Assembly: GCA_900469615.1 (NCBI GenBank)
Contig: UBYA01000012.1
Coordinates: forward strand, 1 to 33,531
DNA from: Hyphomicrobiales bacterium
GTDB lineage: Bacteria > Pseudomonadota > Alphaproteobacteria > Rhizobiales > Rhizobiaceae
Direction of reading: 5' to 3'
Length of the DNA: 33,531 nucleotides
Part shown: one piece after another, positions 7,175-14,179 of the stretch
How positions within the stretch are numbered: position 1 is the first letter of the stretch
Layout of the letters: each line of letters starts with the position of its first letter
Notes under the pieces: generated by a model
Databases searched by the model: none
Seen by the model: the letters and a program-made list of their open reading frames with translations, nothing else
Told to the model about the DNA's origin: nothing
Made by a program: the position numbers and the translations under genes

Positions 7175-7774
7175 TCAGCCTGATGGTTCGCAAGAAAATT
7201 GCTGATGTTTGCTTCGTAGGGCGGCCACCAACAATGTCGCTCGTTCGATATCGAGTAGCCGGTCGGCTGAATTAGTTCGATGCTCACGATCATGGCAGTT
7301 TGCACATAGTGTAATCAGATTGTCTCGATTGTTCCCGAATGATCGGCCTTGGACGTGGTGCACATGAAGTACCCAAATATCATCTTCATCGCATCTTTCG
7401 CAGGCAAGTTTGCCCTTGCGTTCAAGCGTATATGCGAAACCGAGGCGGCGATACTTGGTCTTTGATGAAAGCGTCCCATTCATCATTGATGCACATTCGC
7501 GGCTACAAAAGCGACGAATGCGACCATTCATGGTGTTGCGCCCAGTGATAGCGGTGCCGCAAAGTTCGCAATCGTGCCGCTGCGTACATTCTAAACTGCA
7601 GTAAACTCTCTGCTTTCCAAAGTAGTTCACCCTGAAAGATTTTTGGCAAGTTCGGCAACTTTGCTCGGTGTAACCAGCCGCATACTTGCATTTCTTGCTG
7701 CAATATATCTGCCGTTCTCCGCCGCGTCTGTAATGGCGCTTGAATGGGGTGCTGCAAACAACACAAAGATCCAC
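7175..7774 (-). CDS. HNH endonuclease with three N-terminal zinc-ribbon-like modules
   Basis: The C-terminal HNH domain reads CERCDEDDIWVLHVHHVQG ... LITLCANCHDREH, with the His-His pair and both Cys pairs. Before it are three similar modules of the form C-x2-C ... (Y/F)CS-x2-C: CVVC...YCSKKC, CRTC...YCSLEC and CELC...FCSREC. These are probably tandem zinc ribbons for DNA recognition. The frame is open to a GTG at 7789; I prefer the GTG at 7774, which has GGAG 9 nt upstream on the minus strand. It is oriented against the head operon and begins next to the DUF2213 gene. Codons are AT-ending, unlike its neighbours. It is not a duplicate of the first HNH gene. Confidence 0.85.
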   Translation of the reverse strand: MDLCVVCSTPFKRHYRRGGERQIYCSKKCKYAAGYTEQSCRTCQKSFRVNYFGKQRVYCSLECTQRHDCELCGTAITGRNTMNGRIRRFCSRECASMMNGTLSSKTKYRRLGFAYTLERKGKLACERCDEDDIWVLHVHHVQGRSFGNNRDNLITLCANCHDREHRTNSADRLLDIERATLLVAALRSKHQQFSCEPSG

Positions 7775-7805
7775 GTTATTCTTCTCCACATTGTAGAGGC
7801 ACAGT

Positions 7806-9311
7806 ATGCCACTTCATAGCGGCAGCAGCAATGCTGTGATTGCATCGAACATCGCCGAGCTTGTCCGCTCCGGCCACAAGCCAGATCAGGCGGAGGCCAT
7901 CGCGTATCGCGAAGCGGGCGAAACTCGGGATGATGAAGAAAGCACTCGCATCAGCTTCTATGCGCCGACCGAGCTTGGCCCGAAGCAGCGGGAGACGCCC
8001 GAAGGCTATCTCGTCTGTGAAGACGTGCCGATCGCGCGCACTGGCGAGCTGGTCTACGTGCCGGGCGAGATAGAAGCCACCCAAGGCCAGGAGCCGCTCA
8101 AGCCCGGCCGTGATGGCGTGATCCGCGTCATGCGAGAAGAGGATCAGGTTTTCGACCCGGTCGCAATGGCATCGTTTCTCGGCAAGCCGGTAACGATCGA
8201 GCACCCGGACGATGATGTGACCCCGGCGACATGGCGCTCGCTCGCCGTGGGCGTCGTCTTCAATGTCCGGCGCGGCGACGGCGATGCCTCGGACTTTCTG
8301 CTCGCGGATCTGCTGATCCAGGAGCAATCCGGCATCGACGCCATCCGCGCGGGCAAGCGTGAAATCTCATGCGGGTACGACGCCGACTACGAGGCGATCG
8401 AGCCCGGCCGCGCCCGTCAGTTCAACATTCTCGGGAACCATGTGGCTCTCGTGGACAAAGGTCGCTGCGGCCTTCGATGCGCAGTGCGTGATAGCAAACC
8501 CGATCCTTCCAAGGAGACAACTATGGCAAAGCGAACCACATGGGATCGCATCCGCACCGCCTTCAAAGCGAAGGATGAGGCGGCCCTCGAAGAAGAACTC
8601 GAAAACGCCCAGAAGGCGATGGACGAGGGAACCGACACCCCGCAACGCCTCGTGATCGAGGTGAAGGGCGCCGGCACCGAAGAAAAGCCGACAGGAGATG
8701 ATGGCGAAGGCGGTGAGGGCGGCGATGATCCGATGGCCGCTTGCATGGCTGCGATCGAGACGATGAAAACCGAGATCACCGGCGCAATCGCTGATCTCGG
8801 CGCCCGTGTCGCCAAGCTCGAAGCTGGTGAAGCCGGTGAAGGCACCGAGGATGAAGATCCGGATGCCGACGAGGAAGACAAGGACAAAGAGGACAAGGAC
8901 AAGATTCGCACCGGCGATTCCGCGTCTCTTCATTCCGAGTTCACCGATACCGTCGCCCGTGCGGAGATCCTGGCCCCCGGCGTCAAGCTTCCGACCTTCG
9001 ATGCCAAGGCCGACAAGAAGAAGACCACGGACAGCCTGTGCGCTCTTCGCCGCAAGGCCATGGGCGTCGCCTTCAAGGACGATGCGAAGAAGAAGCATTT
9101 CGCTCCGTTCCTGACGACGGATTCCCCCGATTTCACGACGATGAGCTGCGACGCCGTGAAGCTGATTTTCAACGGCGCTTCTGAGCTGGCGAAGATCGGC
9201 AACAACAGCGGCAATCAGACACGAGATGCCGGCGCGCGTCAGGGCCAGACCCAGACCATCGCCGACATCAACAAGCGCAACGCGGAATTCTGGTCTCAGA
9301 ACCGCAAGTAA
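7806..9311 (+). CDS. DUF2213 prohead protease/scaffold protein
   Basis: The 501-residue protein begins MPLHSGSSNAVIASNIAELV, the usual start of DUF2213 proteins, and continues with AEAIAYREAG. Residues ~45-235 form the DUF2213 domain, including VTIEHPDDDVTP, AGKREISCGYDADYE and GNHVALVDKGRCG; this domain is viewed as a head maturation protease. Residues 240-501 are acidic and coiled-coil-like (DEEDKDKEDKDK), resembling a scaffold. An in-frame ATG at 8523, preceded by AAGGAG, could produce the scaffold half alone. AGAGG precedes the main start by 6 nt. The first ~14 codons are less GC-rich than the rest, possibly altered by the adjacent HNH gene. Protease activity is inferred from family and position. 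Confidence 0.85.
   Translation: MPLHSGSSNAVIASNIAELVRSGHKPDQAEAIAYREAGETRDDEESTRISFYAPTELGPKQRETPEGYLVCEDVPIARTGELVYVPGEIEATQGQEPLKPGRDGVIRVMREEDQVFDPVAMASFLGKPVTIEHPDDDVTPATWRSLAVGVVFNVRRGDGDASDFLLADLLIQEQSGIDAIRAGKREISCGYDADYEAIEPGRARQFNILGNHVALVDKGRCGLRCAVRDSKPDPSKETTMAKRTTWDRIRTAFKAKDEAALEEELENAQKAMDEGTDTPQRLVIEVKGAGTEEKPTGDDGEGGEGGDDPMAACMAAIETMKTEITGAIADLGARVAKLEAGEAGEGTEDEDPDADEEDKDKEDKDKIRTGDSASLHSEFTDTVARAEILAPGVKLPTFDAKADKKKTTDSLCALRRKAMGVAFKDDAKKKHFAPFLTTDSPDFTTMSCDAVKLIFNGASELAKIGNNSGNQTRDAGARQGQTQTIADINKRNAEFWSQNRK
8523..9311 (+). CDS. Possible separately translated scaffold protein (internal start)
   Basis: This in-frame internal start lies within the DUF2213 gene. ATG at 8523 has AAGGAG seven nt upstream, a better ribosome-binding site than that of the full-length gene. 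The product, MAKRTTWDRIRTAFKAKDEA onward, would be 262 residues of acidic, helical scaffold-like sequence without the protease domain. Nested protease/scaffold genes are known in lambda (C and Nu3). Production of the short form here is inference. Confidence 0.55.
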   Translation: MAKRTTWDRIRTAFKAKDEAALEEELENAQKAMDEGTDTPQRLVIEVKGAGTEEKPTGDDGEGGEGGDDPMAACMAAIETMKTEITGAIADLGARVAKLEAGEAGEGTEDEDPDADEEDKDKEDKDKIRTGDSASLHSEFTDTVARAEILAPGVKLPTFDAKADKKKTTDSLCALRRKAMGVAFKDDAKKKHFAPFLTTDSPDFTTMSCDAVKLIFNGASELAKIGNNSGNQTRDAGARQGQTQTIADINKRNAEFWSQNRK

Positions 9312-9324
9312 GGAGCCCTCCGAC

Positions 9325-9825
9325 ATGACTGCATTCCAATACCGTATGCCGGCGGGCATCCCCGGCGATATCTCCCGTGACCACGCTCAGGCGACCGTCG
9401 AGCCCGGCATCTTCGATCCGGCTGTGCCGTTTCCTGCCTATGGTCTCCCGGCAAAGCTGGTCAGCGGCAAGTATCAGCCGTTCTCGGGCGGTGAAGCCGC
9501 AACCGCGCTCGCTGCACTGGTTGTCCGTCCATTCCCGATCAGCTCGCAGGTCGCTTCCGGCGGTCTTGGCTCCGCTCTTCCTCCGCAGGCCGGTGGCATC
9601 GGCGATTTCCTGAAGCGTGGCTATATGGCTGTTCAGCTCAACGGCGGCGCGACGGTCGCCAAGGGCGGTCAGGCCTACATCCGCGTTGCCGCCGCCGCCT
9701 CTGGCAAGCCGATCGGCGGCATCGAAGGTGCGGCCGATAGCACCAACACCATCGCCCCGGCCGGCCTCGTCTTCATGGGGCCGGCAGACGCCAACGGCAT
9801 AGCAGAAGTCGCTTACAACATCTAA
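9325..9825 (+). CDS. Capsid cement/decoration protein
   Basis: The 166-residue protein begins MTAFQYRMPAGIPGDISRDH and has a Gly/Ala-rich beta pattern. GYMAVQLNGGATVAKGGQAY and PAGLVFMGPADANGIAEVAYNI resemble the structural cement proteins encoded just before DUF2184 capsids. Such proteins bind the outer capsid surface and stabilise it. The frame is open upstream to 9226, but GGAG lies about 10 nt before the ATG at 9325 and the upstream part overlaps the scaffold gene. It lies between scaffold and capsid, as expected. The assignment is by position and sequence style. Confidence 0.7.
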   Translation: MTAFQYRMPAGIPGDISRDHAQATVEPGIFDPAVPFPAYGLPAKLVSGKYQPFSGGEAATALAALVVRPFPISSQVASGGLGSALPPQAGGIGDFLKRGYMAVQLNGGATVAKGGQAYIRVAAAASGKPIGGIEGAADSTNTIAPAGLVFMGPADANGIAEVAYNI

Positions 9826-9885
9826 GCGGCCTCCCAACCATCCCTCATCAGTGACGGCGCTGCCGTCTTCTCAACGGAGCAATCA

Positions 9886-10926
9886 ATGTTTCACCATCGC
9901 AACTTTGTGGGCAGCACCGCACTGACGTCTCCCGGCATCATTCGTGCCCGGACCCGCGATGCTCTCGCAACCTATGACCGCGCCACGATCGACAGCACCG
10001 GTGCATTCCTGATCGGCGAACTTGAACGTCTCGATCAGACCATCAACGAACCGCTTGTCAGCGTGACGTGGTCCCGCGATATCGACCTTCGCGAAGATGT
10101 GTCGATCGCCGATGAAACCGCTTCCTTCACCAATTCCACCTTCGCCGGCGTCGGTGGCTTGAACCCGGGCGGCAAGAACTGGATCGGCAAGGATGCGAAT
10201 GCCATCGCTTCGCTGGCGCTGGACATCGGCAAGACCCCGCAACCCCTGAACCTCTGGGGCGCTGAAATCTCCTGGACGCTCCCCGAGCTTGCCAGTGCTC
10301 AGCAGATCGGCCGCCCGATCGATACCCAGAAGTATGATGCCATGGTGCTCAAGCACAACATGGACGTCGACGAGCAGGTCTACATCGGTGATTCCGTCCT
10401 GCCGAACTGCTACGGCCTGTTGAACCTCGCTGCGGTCACCCCGACCAACGTTCTCAGCGATGGCACCGGCAGTTCGCCGCTCTGGATCAACAAGACGCCG
10501 GCGCAGATCCTGCGGGACGTCAATAGCCTCCTCAACGCGGTATGGGCCGCTTCCGGCTGGGCACAGGCGCCGACGGATCTGCGCCTTCCTCCGGTCCAGT
10601 TCGGCTACATCGTTTCGCAGACGGTCAGCTCCGCTGGCAACATCTCGATCCTTGAGTTCCTGAAGCAGAACAGCCTCTCGAACTCGGTCAACGGCAAGCC
10701 GCTGAACATCCAGCCGCTGAAGTGGCTGACCGGGCGGGGCGCCGCCGGTGTGGATCGCATGATGGCCTACACCAAGGACAAGAAGTACGTCCAGTTCCCG
10801 ATGGTTCCGCTGCAGCGCACTCCGGTCGAGTACCGGTCGCTGTACCAGATCACGACCTACTACGGACGTCTCGGACAGGTCGAGGCCCGCTATCCTGAAA
10901 CCGTAGGATATGCTGATGGACTATAG
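9886..10926 (+). CDS. Major capsid protein (DUF2184 family)
   Basis: The 346-residue protein matches the DUF2184 capsid type: FLIGELERLDQTINEPLVSV near residue 45, NLWGAEISWTLPELASAQ, and a C-terminal VPLQRTPVEYRSLYQITTYY stretch. It has the fold and length expected of an HK97-like shell protein, and there is no separate protease-delta domain. GGAG precedes the ATG at 9886 by 6 nt. The last 11 codons (from TATCCTGAAACC) end almost only in A or T, while the codons before them are GC-ending. The change borders the third HNH gene and suggests a replaced 3' end. Confidence 0.9.
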   Translation: MFHHRNFVGSTALTSPGIIRARTRDALATYDRATIDSTGAFLIGELERLDQTINEPLVSVTWSRDIDLREDVSIADETASFTNSTFAGVGGLNPGGKNWIGKDANAIASLALDIGKTPQPLNLWGAEISWTLPELASAQQIGRPIDTQKYDAMVLKHNMDVDEQVYIGDSVLPNCYGLLNLAAVTPTNVLSDGTGSSPLWINKTPAQILRDVNSLLNAVWAASGWAQAPTDLRLPPVQFGYIVSQTVSSAGNISILEFLKQNSLSNSVNGKPLNIQPLKWLTGRGAAGVDRMMAYTKDKKYVQFPMVPLQRTPVEYRSLYQITTYYGRLGQVEARYPETVGYADGL

Positions 10927-10945
10927 CATCTGAAACGATGCTATA
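10922..10945 (+). other. Inverted repeat at the capsid gene stop
   Basis: TATAGCATC and GATGCTATA form a perfect 9-bp stem with a 6-nt loop (TGAAAC). The capsid stop codon TAG lies in the left arm. No T-run follows, so it is at best a weak or mRNA-stabilising hairpin rather than a standard terminator. Confidence 0.5.
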
Positions 10946-10973
10946 TTGCGTATCCATTCAGGATAAAATAAGG

Positions 10974-10999
10974 TGGGCCTCTAGCCAAAAAGAGGCCCA
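10974..10999 (+). promoter_or_regulatory. RNA hairpin sequestering the ribosome-binding site of the HNH gene
   Basis: TGGGCCTCT (10974-10982) pairs perfectly with AGAGGCCCA (10991-10999) over 9 bp around an 8-nt loop. The AGAGG at 10991-10995 is the only good ribosome-binding site for the ATG at 11002 and is wholly inside the right arm. No T-run follows, which argues against a terminator. Hairpins that hide the start region of homing endonuclease genes are known from T4 (I-TevI), where they restrict translation from read-through mRNA. Translation control here is inference. Confidence 0.6.
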
Positions 11000-11001
11000 T
11001 C

Positions 11002-11790
11002 ATGACAAGACAATTCAATGCCGTCGATCTCGAATATCTTCGAAATTTGTTGGCATATGAGCCAGATACCGGCGTTTTTCGTTGGCGTAGAAAGCGCAAT
11101 GGATACAAAGGCGGCGTAAAGCCAGGGGATATAGCTGGAACGATCCACGATGGATACGTCTGTATCAGTGTAGAAGGTGTACAGTATAGGGCTCATATCC
11201 TCGCTTGGTGGTTTATGACTGGAGGTCCTATCCCTGATGGTTTCGAGCCGGATCACCGAAACAGAAAGCGAAACGACAATCGATGGATCAATCTGCGCTT
11301 GGCCACAAGAAGCAGAAACAATCACAATTCCGATCCGTCTGCTGCGAATAAGAGCGGCGTGAAGGGTGTCTCGTTTGATAGCTCGCGCGGTCAGTGGCTA
11401 GCGCGGATCATTGTTAACAAGGTCAGATATGATCTTGGTCGATTTGATGATTTCGCAGATGCGGTGTCGGCTAGGCGTGATGCTGAAATTCGGCTTCTTG
11501 GGGAAAATGCCGCAGAGACTGCCTTATCTGCCGCAGGTTATGCGCCGCGCGCTCAAGAGCGACAAAAAATTGATCCAAACGAGTTCAGGCGAAATCGATC
11601 CCTAAAAATTCGGAAGACAAACACATCCGGTTATCCAGGCGTTCGGATGCATAAGAAGAGCGGCCTTTGGCATGCGCGGATAGTCGTGCGCGGCAAGGAA
11701 ATCTCGCTCGGGTATTTCAGGAAATTCGAAGATGCCGTGACGGCGCGCAAACAAGCCGAAGCGGAACACCACGGTACGGAAGGGAAATAA
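11002..11790 (+). CDS. HNH endonuclease with two AP2 DNA-binding domains
   Basis: The 262-residue protein begins with a ~100-residue HNH_3-type domain: YRAHILAWWFMTGG, then EPDHRNRKRNDNRWINLRLA and RSRNNHN, giving the H...DH...N...H pattern. Two AP2-like domains follow: SGVKGVSFDSSRGQWLARI ... DFADAVSARRDAE, and SGYPGVRMHKKSGLWHARI ... KFEDAVTARKQAE. AP2 domains bind DNA and are common in such homing enzymes. The gene lies directly after the capsid gene and 2 nt before the next structural gene. It is AT-shifted compared with both, indicating a mobile insert. It has no detailed similarity to the other two HNH genes here. Confidence 0.9.
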   Translation: MTRQFNAVDLEYLRNLLAYEPDTGVFRWRRKRNGYKGGVKPGDIAGTIHDGYVCISVEGVQYRAHILAWWFMTGGPIPDGFEPDHRNRKRNDNRWINLRLATRSRNNHNSDPSAANKSGVKGVSFDSSRGQWLARIIVNKVRYDLGRFDDFADAVSARRDAEIRLLGENAAETALSAAGYAPRAQERQKIDPNEFRRNRSLKIRKTNTSGYPGVRMHKKSGLWHARIVVRGKEISLGYFRKFEDAVTARKQAEAEHHGTEGK

Positions 11791-11792
11791 CG

Positions 11793-12314
11793 ATGCCAAA
11801 GATCAATGTGGCCAAGCGCTTCACGCTGAATATGGCCGATGGCACCGCCAAGGATTTCGATGTCGGCGAACAGAATGTCGACAAGGAAATCGCCGACCAT
11901 TGGTTCGTCAAAGCCCATCTCGTCGGCGCGACTTTCGAGCCGAAGGAAGGCTCCTTCGAGTATGCGCAGCGCAATCGCGAGCTGAAGAGCGAAGAGGATG
12001 CGGCCGCCGCCGAACAGCAGGCGGAAGCCAATGCGCAGACGCAGGCCGAAGCCGAGGCGCGGGCGGCCGCGCTCTTGCAAAAGACCAATGAGGCCATCGC
12101 TGCCGTCGCGCAACAGGCTCAGGACAACCTCACGAAGAAAGACGGCCAGCCGGCCGACGCCGTGACCGACCTGCCGCCGATCCCGCTCGCATCGAATGCG
12201 CAGGGCGGCGAAGCTCAGATCGCCGATCAGGCGCAGAGCGAAGCCGGTACCACTGGCGGGCAACAGGATCCGGCCGAACAGCAGGCGGAAGCAGGCGAGC
12301 AGAAGGCTGAGTAA
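11793..12314 (+). CDS. STY1053-like phage structural-region protein
   Basis: The 173-residue protein begins MPKINVAKRFTLNMADGTAK and then DFDVGEQNVDKEIADHWFV, the signature of the STY1053 family of phage-associated proteins found between capsid and connector genes. After residue ~65 it is a long Ala/Glu/Gln-rich, probably coiled segment (AEANAQTQAEAEARAAALLQ). The start at 11793 is favoured over an upstream in-frame start at 11667 that lies inside the HNH gene; GGAAGGG precedes it by about 8 nt and comes from the HNH gene end. The molecular role is unknown. Confidence 0.72.
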   Translation: MPKINVAKRFTLNMADGTAKDFDVGEQNVDKEIADHWFVKAHLVGATFEPKEGSFEYAQRNRELKSEEDAAAAEQQAEANAQTQAEAEARAAALLQKTNEAIAAVAQQAQDNLTKKDGQPADAVTDLPPIPLASNAQGGEAQIADQAQSEAGTTGGQQDPAEQQAEAGEQKAE

Positions 12315-12701
12315 GTGGTCGACGTCGCCCAATTCCGCCAGGACTTTCCGGAATTTGCCGACTCCACGGCCTATCCGGATGCCAATGTGAACTTCTGGCT
12401 CACGTTCGCCTCGAACCTGATAAACGTCTGTCGTTGGGGCAATCTGGCGGATATGGGCGTTGAGCTTCTCACAGCGCATAATCTGGTACTGTGGAAGCGT
12501 GCGCAGATCTCGGCGTCAAATGGCGGTGTTCCTGGCCTCTCGACGGGTATCACATCATCCAAAGCCGTCGCCGACGTATCAGTGGGATATGATACCGCCG
12601 TTGCGTCGGTCAAAGACGGCGGCAACTACAACCTCACCGATTACGGCACGCGTTATCTCGATCTTGTGTCGATGATGGGCGCTGGCGGTTTGCAACTCTG
12701 A
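12315..12701 (+). CDS. Head-tail connector protein (DUF4054 family)
   Basis: The 128-residue protein starts at a GTG immediately after the preceding stop, with GAAGG 9 nt upstream. It reads VAQFRQDFPEFADSTAYPDA ... VNFWLTFA ... ELLTAHNLVLW ... and ends with YGTRYLDLVSMMGAGGLQL, the DUF4054 pattern. Members are small helical adaptors that dock on the portal after packaging, like lambda gpW/FII-type or HK97 gp6 adaptors. Its stop overlaps the next ATG (TGATG). Confidence 0.82.
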   Translation: MVDVAQFRQDFPEFADSTAYPDANVNFWLTFASNLINVCRWGNLADMGVELLTAHNLVLWKRAQISASNGGVPGLSTGITSSKAVADVSVGYDTAVASVKDGGNYNLTDYGTRYLDLVSMMGAGGLQL

Positions 12702-13210
12702 TGGCCAAGTCCGGCGTGACAATGAAGAAGGATGACGTTGACGCCATCCTGAAGCAAATCCGTATGCTCACCAAGCAAGAGGTGCTGATCGGCGTTCCGG
12801 ATGAGAATGCCGGTCGACAGCCGGAACAGGGCGAAAAGCAAGAGCCGATTTCGAATGCCGAGATTGGCTATCTCATGGAGTTCGGCCTTCCGGAGAAAAA
12901 CATTCCGGCCCGACCTTTCCTTGTCCCTGGAGTTGAGAATGCCAAGGATAAGATCGGAAAGCGCCTTGAGGTCGGCGCGCGAAAGGCGCTGACCGGCGAC
13001 AAGGATGCGGTTGATATTGCCTTCAACGGTGCTGGGCTTGTCGCGCAGAATGCTGTGCGAGCCAAGATCACCGATGGGCCATTTAAAGAACTGTCGGAAA
13101 AGACTTTGGCGGCCCGCAAGCGCCGTGGCCGGACTGGCGAGAAGCCGCTCATTGATACCGGTCAGTTGCGAAATTCCGTGACGTACGTGATCCGTCCGAA
13201 GGGAAAGTAA
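12701..13210 (+). CDS. Virion morphogenesis / tail completion (neck) protein
   Basis: The 169-residue protein begins MAKSGVTMKKDDVDAILKQI and contains EIGYLMEFGLPEKNIPARPF, LSEKTLAARKRRGRTGEKPL and IDTGQLRNSVTYVI. The order 'E(F/Y)G ... IPARPFL ... TLxxRKRRG ... PLIDTGxLRxS' is characteristic of HK97 gp10-like and Mu gpG-like proteins, which sit at the head-tail joint. Its place after the DUF4054 connector supports this. A second in-frame ATG at 12722 is possible, but 12701 is coupled to the upstream stop. Confidence 0.82.
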   Translation: MAKSGVTMKKDDVDAILKQIRMLTKQEVLIGVPDENAGRQPEQGEKQEPISNAEIGYLMEFGLPEKNIPARPFLVPGVENAKDKIGKRLEVGARKALTGDKDAVDIAFNGAGLVAQNAVRAKITDGPFKELSEKTLAARKRRGRTGEKPLIDTGQLRNSVTYVIRPKGK

Positions 13211-13211
13211 T

Positions 13212-13592
13212 ATGCCTTTGTTGGACGTCACCGACGTGCTCAGCGATCCCGATTTCGCTGACACGATCACTGTCACGCGCTCGACCCAATCTGGCTTTGA
13301 TCATGGCAGGCCGGTCATCACCGTTCAGACCTTCTCGAACGTGACCGCCGTCGTCACAGCGGGGCAAGGCGATATCCTGAAATATTTCCCTGAGATGACG
13401 AACATCCAGGGGGCAATCCTGATCCATACGACGTTTCGACTGAGCTCGACCAGCGAGACCACGCAAGCCGATATCGTGAATTGGCAAGGGCGCAACTATC
13501 AGATCACTGGCCTCAATGATTGGTCGACGTTCGGCGTCGGCTTCATCATGGCCGTTGGAACGCTCAAGGAATTTGCGGAGGCCGCGCCATGA
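13212..13592 (+). CDS. Neck/head-closure region protein, 126 aa
   Basis: The small protein is mostly beta and lies between the tail-completion and terminator genes, so it is probably a head-closure or joining protein. Visible segments are FADTITVTRSTQSGFDHGRP, AVVTAGQGDILKYFPE and WQGRNYQITGLNDWSTFGVG, a pattern seen in phage neck proteins. AAGGGA precedes the ATG by about 8 nt. It overlaps the next gene by 4 nt. I cannot name the family with certainty. Confidence 0.65.
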   Translation: MPLLDVTDVLSDPDFADTITVTRSTQSGFDHGRPVITVQTFSNVTAVVTAGQGDILKYFPEMTNIQGAILIHTTFRLSSTSETTQADIVNWQGRNYQITGLNDWSTFGVGFIMAVGTLKEFAEAAP

Positions 13593-14167
13593 CGGATTCG
13601 TCGACGGGTGGCTATCTTGCTCCCACATCGCCGCCTCCGGCCACCGATGATGCTCTGGATGATCAGATCCAAGAGGCCGTTGTCGGTATCACAGGTTTGG
13701 GCTCTGATTTCGTACGCCCAAGATGGGTACCGATACCGGCAAAGCAGCCGCCGGCCGACACCAACTGGTGCGCGATCGGCATCATTCGGCTTGTGGGCGA
13801 CACCTATGCATGGGTCGGACACCATTCCGACGGCGATGGCTACGATGAAATGCAACGCCATGTCACCTTTGAGGTACTGGCGAGCTTCTACGGGCCGAAT
13901 GGGCAAGCCTATGCAGGCATCCTTCGCGACGGCCTGCAAATCCCGCAGAACCGCGAGGCGCTTTACCTGCAGGGCATCGCCTTTGTCGAAGCGTCGGAAG
14001 TCATCGCCGCCCCGGCGCTCATCAATGAACAGTGGGTCAGGAAATACGATCTGACCGTCACCCTTCGAACCCAGATCACCCGCATCTATGCCGTGCTGAA
14101 CTTGCTTGAGGCAAGCGGGACGATCGTTACCGAAACCTTCACCCAACCTTGGGAAACGCCAGCCTAG
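13589..14167 (+). CDS. Phage neck terminator protein (LIC_12616-like)
   Basis: The 192-residue protein contains DDQIQEAVVGITGLGSDFVR, PRWVPIPAKQPPADTNWCAI, HVTFEVLASFYGPNGQAYA and RDGLQIPQNREALYLQ. These fit the LIC_12616 neck terminator family, which caps the head-proximal end of the tail tube. The frame extends upstream to 13520, but ATGA coupling at 13589 is the natural start. It directly precedes the sheath gene, as in related contractile phages. Confidence 0.8.
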   Translation: MTDSSTGGYLAPTSPPPATDDALDDQIQEAVVGITGLGSDFVRPRWVPIPAKQPPADTNWCAIGIIRLVGDTYAWVGHHSDGDGYDEMQRHVTFEVLASFYGPNGQAYAGILRDGLQIPQNREALYLQGIAFVEASEVIAAPALINEQWVRKYDLTVTLRTQITRIYAVLNLLEASGTIVTETFTQPWETPA

Positions 14168-14179
14168 GAGAGCTGATCT

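Noticed and set aside
8367..9359. Minus-strand 330-aa ORF opposite the DUF2213 gene
   Set aside because: It mirrors the plus-strand GC-rich third positions and shows no domain or ribosome-binding site; the plus-strand protein is a recognised family.
10922..10945. Hairpin at the capsid stop as an intrinsic terminator
   Set aside because: The stem is AT-rich and followed by TTGCG, with no T-run, so termination is not supported.
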